From Mortierella sp. BCC40632 (lineage: Eukaryota > Mortierellomycota > Mortierellomycetes > Mortierellales > Mortierellaceae): a stretch of 64,000 nt of DNA. The notes beneath the pieces are model-generated. The model was not told where the DNA came from. It worked only from the letters and a program-made list of their open reading frames with translations, and made no database searches. Where the stretch lies: positions 1,151,001-1,215,000 of the forward strand of contig WAEK01000014.1 of NCBI GenBank assembly GCA_011634665.1, read 5' to 3'. Of the stretch, positions 1-11,775 are shown in pieces. Each line of letters begins with the position of its first letter. Within the stretch, counting starts at the first letter, position 1. Both the position numbers and the translations under genes were made by a program.

Positions 1-87
1 TTTTTTTTTTACTAAATACTGGCTGAACGAAATCCCCTTTCTCTGACTTTTTGCCTTGATCCACTCTCGATTCTTTCTATCTATTAG

Positions 88-268
88 ACTCTTGGGGCCT
101 GGAGCCGATATCTTACTTGGTCGATTGAGTTTTGACACCAAGACCAAGATCAAGCACATGACGCTAGAACAACTCAACGAAGTCGCCGTCAAGTTTGACC
201 AGTGGCCATTGCGCCCCACAGTGCTTTACGAGGACATGATCATGCACCAGACTAGGAATAGAAAATAG
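88..268 (+). CDS. 3'-terminal exon of an unidentified protein (5' part outside window)
   Basis: A pyrimidine-rich stretch ending in ATTAG at 81-87 looks like a 3' splice site. It is followed by an open exon of about 59 codons that ends in TAG at 266-268. The peptide runs from LLGPGADILLGRLSF to EDMIMHQTRNRK. I do not recognise the family, and no domain can be named from this fragment. A 39-nt T tract (272-310) follows the stop. The gene converges on the SNF2 gene that ends at 523. The splice acceptor and frame are well supported; the function is unknown. Confidence 0.55.
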
Positions 269-311
<43 letters not shown>

Positions 312-522
312 TGTTGTTGCACACTCATTAAATTAAGAAAACAGCAGCTCTTGGATATCGTCTCATTGTACTTGGTTAGGATCCTTTATGAACATGAAGA
401 AAGAAAGAACGAAACACAATAATGCTACTGAAAGTGAGGAGAGCGCAAGGCGAGATGACAGTCAATCCGAAGAAGGGAGGGGGGAGGGGGAGATAAAATG
501 TTCCCTTTGTCAAAGCTCCACT

Positions 523-3500
523 CTAATTTCTAGTCAAGTGCACAGGCATACTATCCGTCTTGAGAACATCATTTTGATCATCTCGCGTCTCCTCCACGAC
601 CTTGAAGGTGGCCGCACCTGCATCTGCATCGTCTGCCGATCCCGCCCTATTGTTAGCATAGGCCGCCTCGCTTCGGTCCAACAACATCTCCAAATGCTTA
701 TCCGAAATCACTACATCGTCCTTGGTCGCCACTTGCACCTTCTCTCCATCGTCTTGAGCCAACAATTCTGCCAACTCTGCAAGGGTCGCTGTGCGATCCA
801 CACGTGAGCCTGGACCAGAGGTTGAGGGAAGTTGTTTGAATTTGCCCTTTTGGATGACCAACTTTTCAAGCTTACGCTTGCTGGAGGCCTTTTCGATAAT
901 CTTGCCCTCAATGGTGTTGGCAGTCACTAGTCTATAAACCATCACGGGCTTGGTTTGACCAATACGGTGGACACGGTCCTGTGCTTGCAAATCCATTTGT
1001 GGGTTCTGATGACAGAGGAGGAGGAAAGTAAAAGAAAAATGTCAGTCGCTCCATTCATCAGTATATTACAAAAGGTCATCAAAAGTCCATACACCCTCAT
1101 GAAATCGAACCACTCATTACCCAGTCGCTGTCAAAGATAATGACAGTATCAGCCGAAGTCAAGTTAATACCCAATCCTCCTGCACGTGTCGACAACAAAA
1201 AGAGCTTCAGGTTAGCGGACCGGTTAAAGTCTGCAATTTGTTTCCGACGATCCTCCTGTTTGATCGCTCCATCAATACGACAGCATGGCCACTCTTTATA
1301 AATCTCTGCCCAGTCTTGAATAATGTCCAGCATTGTCGTGAACTGGGAAAAGATAAGGACCTTGTGACCACGCTCAAAAAGCGCTGGAAGAAGTCGATTC
1401 AAGACAAGCATCTTTCCTGAAGAATAAAGCAGATCCTCGGACAACACTGGCATGTTGGTTTTAGGGTCCAGAGGCCAGTCAAACAAGAAAGGATGGTTGC
1501 AGACCTTGCGGAGCTGCATCACCATGTTCATCAACTTCATATTGGTCACGGATTTGGTGGCCCGTCGTAAATCAATCTCCTTTGCGGTCAGTGCTGAACT
1601 GGCGCGTCCATCCTGGTTTTTGCTATCTGCGTCACCGCTTTCCAAAGCCTTGAAGTATTCCCTATCCGACTTTTCCTCATAAGACACAGAAGTCCCTGTT
1701 CGAGTAGTGCGGCGTCTCATATTGGCCATTTCTTCTTCCTCAGTAGCAACAATAGCTTCCAGCTCATCCAAAGGCACTTCGGTACCATCTTCATTCGTCG
1801 TGGTCTCCGTCGCCTCGGATGCAGGTGATTCGGTAGCCTCTGGTGTTTCGCTAGATCCTTTGGACTCTTCGTTGCCGGATTCGGGATACGAGTTGGCAGC
1901 GACCTTTCTTTGGATCAAAAAGTTGCGAATGTCCTTGCCCAATGCTGCATCATACCATTCCTTTTGGGTAGGGGTGAGAGGACAATACAAGCAGTACTCT
2001 TTCTTCTTTGGTAAAGAATGTTCGACTTTTTTTTTTCACACCAATCGATCCGGCAAAAAAAAAAAAAAAAAAAAAACGGAGAGAGAGGGGTTAGAATACT
2101 GGTGAACGAATAATTGGTAAATAATAATGCAACACATCAGAGAACAAAAGAAAAAAAAGTACTCACCATCGGTTTTGACGCGCCGGAGCAAAAATGGCTT
2201 AAGAATGTGATGCAAGCTCGAGACAATACCACTCTGAGACTCTTCTCCAAGGATACGCTCTTGACCCTCTTTAGCATTGATGTCTGAGAAATCAAACCAT
2301 TCCTGAAAACTTTCCAGATCGTCAAAGATATCAGGTAGCAGGAAATTAAGCAAACTCCAGAGCTCAGAGAGATTGTTTTGGAGGGGTGTTCCTGTCAGGA
2401 GCAGACGGTTTGCTGAGTGATATGTTTTGAGTTCACGAATCAACTTGCAGTTCATGTTCTTGAGACGATGACCTTCATCTACGACAATATACTTCCAGGG
2501 ATACTTTTGAAGATATTTTCTGTCGTTCATGACAATTTCGTAACTGGTGACACAGATTGGAAAAGATGGATCCAGTTTGCGGAACTTTCTGGTTCGGATA
2601 TGGGCACGCTCCTCAGGATTTCCATGATACAATACAACAGGAACGGATGGCGTGAATCTATAACAAATAATTGACCACGAGAGTCAGCTTACAGGTGACA
2701 CACCATCAATGCCTTGCATCCTTCAACGGTCAACAGGACACACACCTTTCAACTTCATTGACCCAATTGGCGAGCGTTGAGAGAGGTGCAGTGATCAGGA
2801 AAGGACCCCACACACCCTTCTCGCGCAAAAACGCCAAGAAAGAGATAGTTTGAAGCGTCTATTCATAAGCGAAATACTCAAGGTAAGTATTGGCGCGAAC
2901 AAAAAAATTTCATCCGCAAGATCATCAATCCTCGTTTCCTTTAGCAAGCTCATTACCTTTCCAAGACCCATCTCGTCTGCCAAAATACCATTCAGACCAT
3001 TCTCGTAAAGACTGATCAACCACTCTACTCCTGCTAATTGATAGTCTCGAAGGACACCTCCAGTGACGAGCGACGGCTGGCGTGCCGAGATTACAGGCTT
3101 AGCTGGCTTGGGCGCAGCAGGTGGCGTCGGTACGACCGCCTCCACAGCGGCCTCAACCGTCTCTTTCTGCTTCTGCTTTTTAAGAACGTCCTTGTCGAGG
3201 TAATCAGCGATGCTGTATCCAGTCTCATCTGCCTTACGCTTCTTAGCAGCAGCAGCATTCACGGCATGCTTCTCTCTTTTCTTTGCTGCTGCTGCTGCTG
3301 CAGTAGTTTCGGTAGACTTTGAGTCAGTCTGCTGATCAGGCTTGGACTGTAGGCGAGAGCTCGATCGAGTTGTAGCTGGGACTGAGGTTGTTGAGAGTGC
3401 TGGAGAGGGTTCAGCGCTAGCGCTCTCTGCCTTTTCAGATTGTTCCTTCTGTTTCTCGGCATCTCTCTTGGCCTCAACAGCTGCTGCCTTGGCTCGTGCC

Positions 3501-4197
3501 TCCTTTTGTTGTCTCTCCAACTTTTGTGCAAGAAAGTTAGAGTAGAGAGTTGACTTTTCGATCAAGAAGTTGAGTCGCTGAAAACGCTGCTTGTTGACCA
3601 CGGCAGTATACTCTGTGGCAGCCTATTTGATGATGCGAGAGGCGGCTGAGTTAGAGAAGCAATGGAAGGAAGAAGGGAGGGAGAGGAGGGCTGGGCAAGC
3701 CATTTTGACGAGGACTGCCACCAAAAATTTTAGAGCGACAGGGGACAAACCTTCTCCTTCAACTTGGCAATTTTCTCGGTTTCTTCCTTCTCAGTCTCCT
3801 CATGGAGCTTCTCCTCCTCCTGGACCATAGCCTCCGTCAAAGTACCATCAGGCGATGAGGTATCGGCATTGTCAGAAGAAGGAGTGCTGACAGTCTACTC
3901 AGTAGAACCAATTGTGACCATTGAATGGTTGTTGCGAAGCACAAAGAAGAGACCCAGGAAATCAGCAAAAGTTAGTGCCAATGAACAAACAGAATAGCAG
4001 TGTATGCTAGAAGCGCGTAACATGCACAACTGGTCTCATGTTTTGAGAGCATGAATTAACATGAGCGCAGACATTCGCAATGATAATCTCCACACGAAAA
4101 AAAGACAAATGAAAAGAGAAAAGGAGAATAAAAGAGATGGACACATTACCGCTTCCTGGGGACTGATGTTCTCAGATTCAGCGGTCAGTGGGGCCAT
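523..4197 (-). CDS. IRC5: LSH/HELLS/Irc5-type SNF2-family chromatin remodelling ATPase
   Basis: Seven exons on the minus strand: 4197-4150, 3894-3751, 3622-2957, 2858-2746, 2657-2167, 2025-1121 and 1005-523. All introns are GT-AG and phases are consistent, giving about 949 residues. The acidic/Lys-rich N-terminus contains coiled-coil-like segments. The SNF2 ATPase follows: Walker A DEMGLGKT near residue 286 (split by an intron after Lys), then the Walker B box DEGH near 384, [15 protein letters not shown], and the helicase C half with [11 protein letters not shown] and [11 protein letters not shown] near 801. DEGH in place of DEAH, with APLSTLANW and LYHGNPEER, matches the LSH (HELLS/DDM1/Irc5) branch rather than ISWI or CHD. 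Members are nuclear remodellers linked to DNA methylation, cohesin loading and repair. The last-but-one intron carries a 22-nt A tract on the plus strand (2055-2076). The start at 4197 was chosen as the first ATG in a short exon that splices in phase. Confidence 0.9.
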
Positions 4198-4515
4198 GAC
4201 GGGTAACAAGTCGGAATCAGGGAAACAAAGATGAGTGGGTGAGAGGGTGAGCCCTTTTGCGAACACAAACAGTGGTGAGAAAGGGGGTGAGATAGAGAGA
4301 GAGTGGCAAGGCACAAGCAAACAGAGGATTTTTTGCGTGTTTTGGCCACCAAATACACCAATTTCGATCTCCACCTCCTTCAGTTCGCCTTGAATGAATT
4401 GACAGGGCCACAAAGCCACCACCCTTCTCGTCTTTATTTTTTTTTTTTTTTTTGGGCCTTCCTACATCGCTTCTTAGCATTTGCACTGGCCGCCCCCAGA
4501 CTCTTAAGAATCAGA

Positions 4516-5109
4516 ATGAGCAAGACCAACACTGCAGAGGAGCTTGACCGGCCAGACTGCAAGCGAGCAAAGATTTCTAAGGATGTCGGTAGGTGCCTTG
4601 ACTCTCTCTCACTCTTTCCGATCAGTTCCTCGGCCCTTCTCGCGATCTTGTTTCCTCATTCCTTTCCTCACTTTCATGCTGCTCCAACAGCCCTTATTAG
4701 AAAACGAGCGCCTTTGCGACCCCCTACAATGTACTCTGACATTTATGTCACTAAGACATCCTCCTACAAGGGCCAGCTCGTCCGTGCAAAGAAGCTCTTA
4801 CTCCAAGATGGGCAACCCTTCATCACTATCCGGGCCATGAGTGCAGCCATTGAGCGAGCCATATCCCTGGCCATGAGTATTAGTACAGCCTGTTCGGGTC
4901 AAGTCCGTTGCCAAACAGAAACCTGTACGGTAGATCTCGTGGACGATGTCATTCCTTTGGACACTGAGAAGGATTTTGACGTGAACTGTCGCCAAAATTC
5001 AGCTATCCATATTCGCATCGAGTTGATCCAACCCATGCCTAGGGCAACAATTTCAAGGGATATCAGGAAGAGAATGAAGTCGAGCAAACGGTCACTACTT
5101 CACCACTGA
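4516..5109 (+). CDS. POP7: RNase P/MRP protein subunit Rpp20/Pop7 (Alba fold)
   Basis: Two exons, 4516-4588 and 4691-5109, separated by a 102-nt intron (GTAGGT...CAACAG), encode about 163 residues. The core shows RKRAPLRPPTMYSDIYVTK, then a stretch matching the Alba helix-strand order (FITIRAMSAAIERAISLAM), TVDLVDDVIP, and RQNSAIHIRIELIQP near the end. This order is the hallmark of the Rpp20/Pop7 family. The protein pairs with Rpp25/Pop6 on RNase P and RNase MRP RNA, acting in tRNA 5' processing and rRNA maturation in the nucleus. Its length is typical (human 140, yeast 140 residues). The ATG at 4516 sits about 320 bp from the divergent SNF2 start, so the two genes probably share a promoter region. 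Confidence 0.88.
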   Translation: MSKTNTAEELDRPDCKRAKISKDVGRCLDSLSLFPISSSALLAILFPHSFPHFHAAPTALIRKRAPLRPPTMYSDIYVTKTSSYKGQLVRAKKLLLQDGQPFITIRAMSAAIERAISLAMSISTACSGQVRCQTETCTVDLVDDVIPLDTEKDFDVNCRQNSAIHIRIELIQPMPRATISRDIRKRMKSSKRSLLHH

Positions 5110-6231
5110 TTCAGCTTTTACTACCCACTTCCTCGCAACCACTCTTCCTACACACTTCACCCATTACGACAACAGCAGCAGTCACCACTTTGAAGTTTGA
5201 TCTTCACTCTTTTCTCCTTTGTACTATAGCAAACATTTCGACAGAAATATATGTCACCGACGTTGGTTACTAGCTGGCTCGGCGAATTCGGCACTAGTAG
5301 ACTAATACAGGAGCATCGAAGACATTGTATCGCGTGGGATTACAGAATGAAGAAAGCCCGAGGAAAAAGACGACTGTTGGAGAATAGCATGACCAAAGAT
5401 CGTTTGACACCATAGTGAGATCACATTGCATTCAGGACTTTTCTACATTATCCTTCAGTCGCTCGTACTTCAGGCTAGGGCAAACATGCCATTGTACATT
5501 TATCCTTTATCCGGAACGACACTTCAAAAAAAAAAAAAGAGCTAAGGATGCAGACGCTTTTTTTATTCCTTTTTTCGGAGTATTATACAAACCTTTTTGC
5601 TCAATAACCCACCCAAAAGCATTTGAACAATACAACGATATTTCAGGGATTTCCACTCCAATACCTGCGCTTCTTGAACTCCTCTGCTTTTCACCATGAA
5701 TCATACGCCCATTTCACGGAGCATGCGCCTATCTTTCTCTGTTACCACAATTGGGCTTCACACACTATCTGCATCAGTGACTAAAAGTCATAGATCGGCG
5801 TCTTGTTCAGATAAGGGAACATATCTCCTAGTGGTCGAATGAATGTCAACTGGAGCAGGCGCTAGTATTATACGCTACAGGAGCGACAATCCTTTAGATT
5901 GTCTTGCCAGTCGTTTAAGATTCAGCGAGCATTTTGCCTTGGTGAAAAATACATGTAGATATTTTGGGTGGGCTTACAGGACTGTTGGAGTTATCATTTC
6001 ATCTATTGGTTTTTCCATTCTTATTTTCGTGAATTGCCCTTGTTTCCGTTGCATGAGGTTACTGCGAAAGAGGCTGTTAATCCTCAGAAAGGCGGTGCAA
6101 ACCGAGGTCAAAAATAATTGAAATTCTCTTTGCTTAGCAGCCATTCTATTAGAGTTGACTAGGCTAGATCCATACAGAATCCCTGGCTACTCACTATCTC
6201 GTTCCCCATATAAACCCCCTCCCATGCCTCT
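5110..6231. other. intergenic region between two convergent genes
   Basis: About 1.1 kb lies between the stop codons of POP7 and the AMP deaminase gene. It must hold both 3' untranslated regions. Short open frames of 65-94 codons occur on both strands, but none shows family motifs, splice support or coding-like composition. A 12-nt A run is present near 5527. I see no RNA gene or repeat. Confidence 0.5.
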
Positions 6232-6988
6232 TCAGGGACTTCCACCAGTAACACTGTTGGCCAATTTTTCAGATTCTTTACGAAGCCTCTCACGCTTCTT
6301 AGCAGCGGCTCTCTCCGCCATCTCACAGACCCCTGCAACCACCGGCAACATCCCGAGTTGACGCTCGACGGTCATCGCATCTGCGAACGCCAAATGATCA
6401 TTCGAATCCTGACTAGATGCTATTGTCGTTGGTGTAGCCGTTGTCGTCTCGATCATCGACTTGGGCAGTGGGTGTTGATGGAGTAGCTCCAGCTCGCTAA
6501 TGTCAACCAGGCCACGACCCCACCTCGCCTCCGATTCTGTTCCGGCTGAACCTTCCCTGAGTACCTTCTCCGTAGGAGAGGGATTCTCACTCTTGAACTT
6601 GAAGGACAAGGGTGAGGAAGCACTCGAAGTCATTCGTCGCTTGAGCTCCTCACGCAACATTGTATATGATCGCGTATTTGGATGTGCCAACTGTGAATAG
6701 CGATTCAACATGTTCAGTTCCTCACGCAACGTCTCGTAACGAAAGTTCACTCGGATATCGGGAACATTGGTCTTGGTCATGTCATTCCCTTGGATTCCAG
6801 GCAGGTACCATCGACGACCAATGCAGTGTTTCTTGATCCGGTTCTCGAACCCAGACTGTGCTACCGAGTTTCGAGAGATCTCGCACATATCTGCAGCTGA
6901 CAGTTTCCAGATCTAGAATGGCCCGATCCAGTCCACAAAGAGAATAGTTCCTCTCAATAGTTAGTTGGTGTCATCTATGGTTACCTCT

Positions 6989-7023
<35 letters not shown>

Positions 7024-9472
7024 GGACAAGGGAGCTCCTCTTTTCCTTTTCTCTTTCAATTTTTTACCTGGGCTGCAACACTATACTCTTCGATCAGCGG
7101 CTCCTTTGTGAAATGGAACTGAAGAGGATCGTCTGTGCTCAGACTGACGTTCAGTCCTCGGTGAAAGAATGTAGGGAATGGGTTCCTCTCATAATCGAGA
7201 AAGAGGGCATTGTTCGAAAGAGGTGACATGGCAATGCCCATTTGGGTCAAGTAATAAAGATATTGGAGCGCAGGGACTTTGCGAAGCAGGATACCATGTG
7301 AAATTCCGAATGAAGTGAGGAAGGCGGAGGTCAAGTGATCTGTATCTCCTGCCTCACCACAGTGGGGTCTCAAGACAAATGTATCTAGAATCCAACGTAC
7401 AAATAGTCGCCTATTAGTGTGTAGAATAGAAAAAATTGGCGAGATAACGATCAAGGAGGAGTAAGGGGAGACTTGTCATGAATTGAACCATTCTTACTAA
7501 ATTTCCTCCGCTGTCGCAAGGCGTTAAGACTTGTCATGTTGGCGAACATGTAATAGATGTAGTAGCTATAAGGAGGATTCAAGGAAATCGTCCAAGCTCG
7601 CGGATATGGATATTTCTTGTAGATACGCCTTTCTGCTTTGGATTCGTCGTCGACCGAATCAAAACCGACCACACGCTGCAAGAAAATATGAAGATTTGGG
7701 TGACTCGAAGGATCGACCGAGACCTCAAAAAGAGGCTTAAAGATGTTGGACAACACCTTTTCAAAGTTTTCAACTGTCTTGTTTGACTTGTAGACATTGT
7801 ACAGTCGAGGGATTTGAATCAACCATCGGACGTTGGGTGAGAAGAGTTTGTTGTCGACGACCCAGTCGGCAAGTTTGTCCCATTCAGATTCACTACGGCC
7901 GTAAATCGATATCCGATACTCGGCCATCTGATACTTGCTCTGTTCTAGATCCGATATAACCTCTACACAACACCGCCATCATCGTCACAGGGAACACCGC
8001 GTAAAAAGAACATGAGTAAACCAATAGATCTATTGACACAGCTTGGAAATGTGTAACATGCAATGCAGTTACTCCTTCCTTTTTTCCACTTCTTTCCCCT
8101 CCTCCCCTCCTTCCCTTCCCAAAGAAATCTCCATAGACTCACCTTTAGTCAGGTCTGCAAGATACCGACCTTTGATCTTGTTGTCTGTCTTCAAAAAGAT
8201 CTCTCGAAGACGAGACTCCCCGACTGGATTGTACTTTAGGTTGAACTTGTCAAAGCGGTGGAAAGAATCCTTGTGGGCATGCATGTCCAGTGTGTCGATA
8301 CTGAGGTCATAAGCCGTCAAGTGAAGACTCTGGAACACCTGCTCCAGAGTCAGATCCTTGCCATCCCTAAAGATGACCATGTCATCGGGTGATCCTCGTA
8401 GCTTTGACTTGATAAACTGTAAAAGATGCTTCTGATTCATACAGGAGCTATGATGAACGTGTGTATCCACCTTTCGAACATTATAAAAGTCTCGATGAGG
8501 GACGCGTTTGGTTTCGGCCAGCTCCTCGTATTCGTTCAAGAGGATGTACATGTTCCATTTGCTCTCAAGGTATTTGAGACGACGGAAGGCAAAGCTCTTG
8601 GTAGGACCATCAGAGATCACAGAGAGGACAAAATCAAGATCAAGAAAATATTCCTTCGGAGTCGGGACCTTGATCATGGGCTTTCTCGCATCTTTGTCAG
8701 CTTGGGACGTATACACCTTTTTACACACATACACATACACATACACACAAATTCATACACACAACAAATCAAGTCTGGTTAGAGTGTAAACAATCCATCG
8801 AATCAAGAGGAGACGTCCTTTTCTTCTTTTCTCTTTTCTCACTCCTCTCTTTCTCACAAAAGAGATGCCTACCTGGTATACTCCTGTGCTATCGAGCTCA
8901 AAGAGGTACTCGCAAGGCCCAGGAATAGGGACCTCATCTTGAACAAAGTCACTTCCAATGCTACCGGGTCCATCTGTCACTCGTCCAGGGTTCTCTGGCC
9001 GTGGCCAAGAAGGTGGTTGTGGAGGTGGATAGATGACCCAATCATCTTGATCGCTTGGGTTGTCTCCGACCCGTTGACAAGAGACCTTCATGTACTTGTC
9101 GCGTAGGTCGAGACACTTTTGGAAGTTTGTATAGAGCTCCTGAAGCTCTTGAGTGACTTCATCAGCGGGTGCAAAATTTGGCTTGGTCTTTTCTTCTTCC
9201 AAAGGTTCTTCCATAATGCCTGCATTACCATCCAAGACTCGGATATTCTCTGGGGCGCTGTCAAACAAAGATGGTGTCGAGTTTAACGTTGGTAATGGTG
9301 TCGTGAGTCCACTAGTCGACGAACGCGAAGGCGTATGGGTCTCGCGTGCAAGATATTTGTTGTCCTCCTAGAAACATATAATAGAGAACGGTCGGCAAGT
9401 CTCAGCTTCCCTATCCTTGTGCAGTATCTCCTCACCCCCTCTTCCTCAGTGCAAAACCTGATACACCGTGCA

Positions 9473-9506
<34 letters not shown>

Positions 9507-9777
9507 CTTCGTCGAGTCTTGCCTGCTTGAGCGCCCTGTCATTGTAATAAGTATAGAAGGCATTGGTTCCGCTGGTCCGTCTTTTTAATGGTTCGTGGCT
9601 AGGTGTGCTTGAGCGCGACTCGTCTGCGAGAGCAGTGGGCACTTCGAACGAGTCTTCCCTGGCGTCCACACTTCCTGGCACAGCCTCGAAGGCTCCTGAC
9701 TCAGTCGAAGAGGCAGAGGCCGACTCTGTTGAAGAGACGTCCCCATGTCCAGCAGGGCCCAAGTGATGATTACACAT
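6232..9777 (-). CDS. AMD1: AMP deaminase
   Basis: Six exons: 9777-9523, 9367-8873, 8716-8143, 7962-7498, 7384-7068 and 6912-6232, about 928 residues (yeast Amd1 is 810). It converts AMP to IMP and ammonia in the cytosolic purine nucleotide cycle. The zinc-binding motif [15 protein letters not shown] lies near residue 335. The later exons carry [10 protein letters not shown] and the signature [13 protein letters not shown], followed by EEYSVAAQ, all diagnostic. The C-terminal 220 residues hold the usual [16 protein letters not shown] block. The N-terminal 85 residues are Ser/Glu-rich and poorly constrained. The first intron needs a GC donor (CAG|GCAAGA at 9523/9522) or else translation of a poly-Lys stretch; see findings. 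A 32-nt T tract lies in the last intron (6991-7022). The exact start is uncertain because no stronger ATG context is visible upstream. Confidence 0.93.
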
Positions 9778-10138
9778 GTCCTTGATTTGTCTGGTGGTTG
9801 GTAAATGTTGTGATCGAGAAATGGAGAATGGAACAAAGAAAGGGAATTCTGTCGCAAAAGCAAGCATATTATGTCGCAGAGGACAGGAAAACCGAACAGT
9901 GACACAACGCCCATGGCTAACGCCCAATCGTAGTCTCAACAGCTTGGAACTAGGGGGACTGTTGGTCCTGACCTGTCTGCATTTTTATTAGTTGCTAACC
10001 AAGTGCAAACAGTAAAGTCCTCGGGTCTTCATGCCCTTTTATTTACTCTTCTTCCTCTTCTTCCTCTTCTCTCTTTCTCTTTCTCTCTCTCTCTCTCTCT
10101 TTATCTATATATCTATCTCTCAGTGCTAGATGGACTTT
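9778..10138. other. 5' region of AMP deaminase gene and 3' flank of next gene
   Basis: About 360 bp with no convincing exon. It holds the presumed 5' leader of the AMP deaminase gene and, near 10050-10110, a CT-rich microsatellite stretch that lies just past the stop codon of the minus-strand GPI-anchored protein gene. Confidence 0.4.
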
Positions 10139-10978
10139 CTATAGAGCCAGCATCGCTGCTATCCAAGTTCCCAGTCCAACAGTCATCACCAGGCCCATCC
10201 ATCCTCGCTCAGAGAGAGACTCTCGGAGGACAGAGCCGGGAACTCCACTCTTGTCGGGCACCTTGTTACCATTAAAGGTCGCTCCACATAACTGATGGAA
10301 AGCATCAACGTAGTTTTCGAGGTGATTGGCTTGGAGAACATTCAATTGATTCAGTTGCTGAGTCTTTGTGAAGCAGTCAATGCAATAAGGGTAGGCATCC
10401 AGGGCCTTGTAGGTGCAAATACACTTTAAGAAAGGCAGCAGAGACTCATATGTGGTGTTGGGCGTGATCGGGTAGGTGTCCTGATTCGCAATCACATTAC
10501 AACGTGACAAGGTTGGGAATGTGCCATAGCAAGTCGAACAACTAGAGATGTTCTGAGGGAAAAGAGCTGGGGTCGTTGGCAAGGGTAACGGACTTGCTAC
10601 TGGGACAGGGTACGACCCAAACCCAATGGTCGTGAATGGCTGGACTGGGACAGGTGGAGGCGGTACAGTTGGCACGGGTGGAGGTGGGGCTGTTGTTGCA
10701 GAACCGGAGGTTGTATTCGCCGGCTTGTTAGCGTCATTCCCTGCTACTGTCGTACTCGGTGCCTTGGAGCCTCCGTTGGACGAGGCTTGTGCTGGGGAAG
10801 CCGCCAAGTCTGGTGGGACAAAAGTCTCTCCAGACGGTCCTGCGATAATATTGGGTCCGCTATAAATCTGACCGTGGACGGTCCATGCTGGTCCCAGAAA
10901 AAACGCCTGGAATAAAAAGTTGGCGATTAGGTAGAGGAGCAGCGACGATCCTGTAAGGTTTCCGCGTACGGCTTTCAT
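10139..10978 (-). CDS. putative GPI-anchored, cysteine-containing secreted protein
   Basis: Single exon of 279 residues. The N-terminus (MKAVRGNLTGSSLLLYLIANFLFQAFFLG) has a hydrophobic signal sequence that probably ends near residue 36. A Ser/Thr/Pro-rich linker with a (P)n-VPTVPPPPVPV segment follows. A domain of about 100 residues then carries paired cysteines (SSCSTCYGTF, FLKCICTYKA, YPYCIDCF, HQLCGATF). The C-terminus ends in a hydrophobic stretch (GLVMTVGLGTWIAAMLAL) directly before the stop, as expected of a GPI-attachment signal. I do not recognise a named family; the cysteine pattern is common in secreted fungal surface proteins. The 5' leader carries a (TCC)n repeat (10995-11034). 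In-frame sequence extends upstream, but the ATG at 10978 opens the signal peptide and is preferred. Confidence 0.75.
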   Translation of the reverse strand: MKAVRGNLTGSSLLLYLIANFLFQAFFLGPAWTVHGQIYSGPNIIAGPSGETFVPPDLAASPAQASSNGGSKAPSTTVAGNDANKPANTTSGSATTAPPPPVPTVPPPPVPVQPFTTIGFGSYPVPVASPLPLPTTPALFPQNISSCSTCYGTFPTLSRCNVIANQDTYPITPNTTYESLLPFLKCICTYKALDAYPYCIDCFTKTQQLNQLNVLQANHLENYVDAFHQLCGATFNGNKVPDKSGVPGSVLRESLSERGWMGLVMTVGLGTWIAAMLAL

Positions 10979-11775
10979 GGCTGTTTGCCTAGGGCGGAGG
11001 AGGAGGAGGAGGAGGAGGAGGAGGAGGAGGAGGAGAAAGACTGTATTAAGAAGGACTAGAAAAGAGAAATGGAGAGGAGGAACCGGGTGGGCAGTGGAGA
11101 GGAACTTGTTGAGTCGGCTAAGCACGGACAGACAGGAGTGAAACGAGTAAAAAGAGGACAGAAATGCCTGCGTCAAATCTCTTTCGGCTCTATCGCAGGA
11201 CCACAACGTCTCTTCTGGCTTCTTTTGTGTTAGGCAACATCTGTCGACTGGCGATATGCGAAAATGGCCTTATTCTGTGAGGTGGCTATATTTGATCCTG
11301 ACGCGGTCCAGTACAAGGAGACGGCTCTTTTTTTTTCCCTTTGAACAAAGGGGAGAATGAAGGGGGGCCGACGGAGCAGGCACCTTGGACACGTCCTGAG
11401 GAGGTGTGTCGTATCTGTAAGGGAGCGAGCAAGAGCAAAAGCATTAGGGAGGAGAATCCAGGGGAGTTGCCCCTACGTCCTGGTCTTGTTTTCTTGCCTC
11501 TGGGCCACCTCTCCTTTCCCCGCGCAACACACACGCGGCCCTCGAGTCTAAGGCTACATGGCACGTTTTATCTCTTTCTGCCGGAGCAGAATCCTAGGCC
11601 ATGGAAAGACGTGAAGGCCTTCTTCTTATGTCCGCCTTCCATCCATTTAGCCGTCCTGTTGGAAGATATCTTCACGTGATACCCTGGAAAAGCGAGGGAG
11701 ACACAAACTGTTGGGCTTCGACTCGTCCAGACCATCGCTAACATTTCATTCTGCTCCAGGCGCCGATTCCTAACA
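10979..11775. other. divergent intergenic/promoter region
   Basis: About 800 bp separate the start codons of the minus-strand GPI-anchored protein and the plus-strand membrane protein. A (GGA/TCC) microsatellite covers about 10995-11034. The short open frames in both directions look non-coding. Both promoters must lie here; no clear TATA box could be assigned. Confidence 0.45.

Noticed and set aside
10626..10865. Plus-strand open frame opposite the GPI-anchored protein
   Set aside because: Gly/Val-rich shadow of the proline-rich linker on the other strand; no independent evidence.
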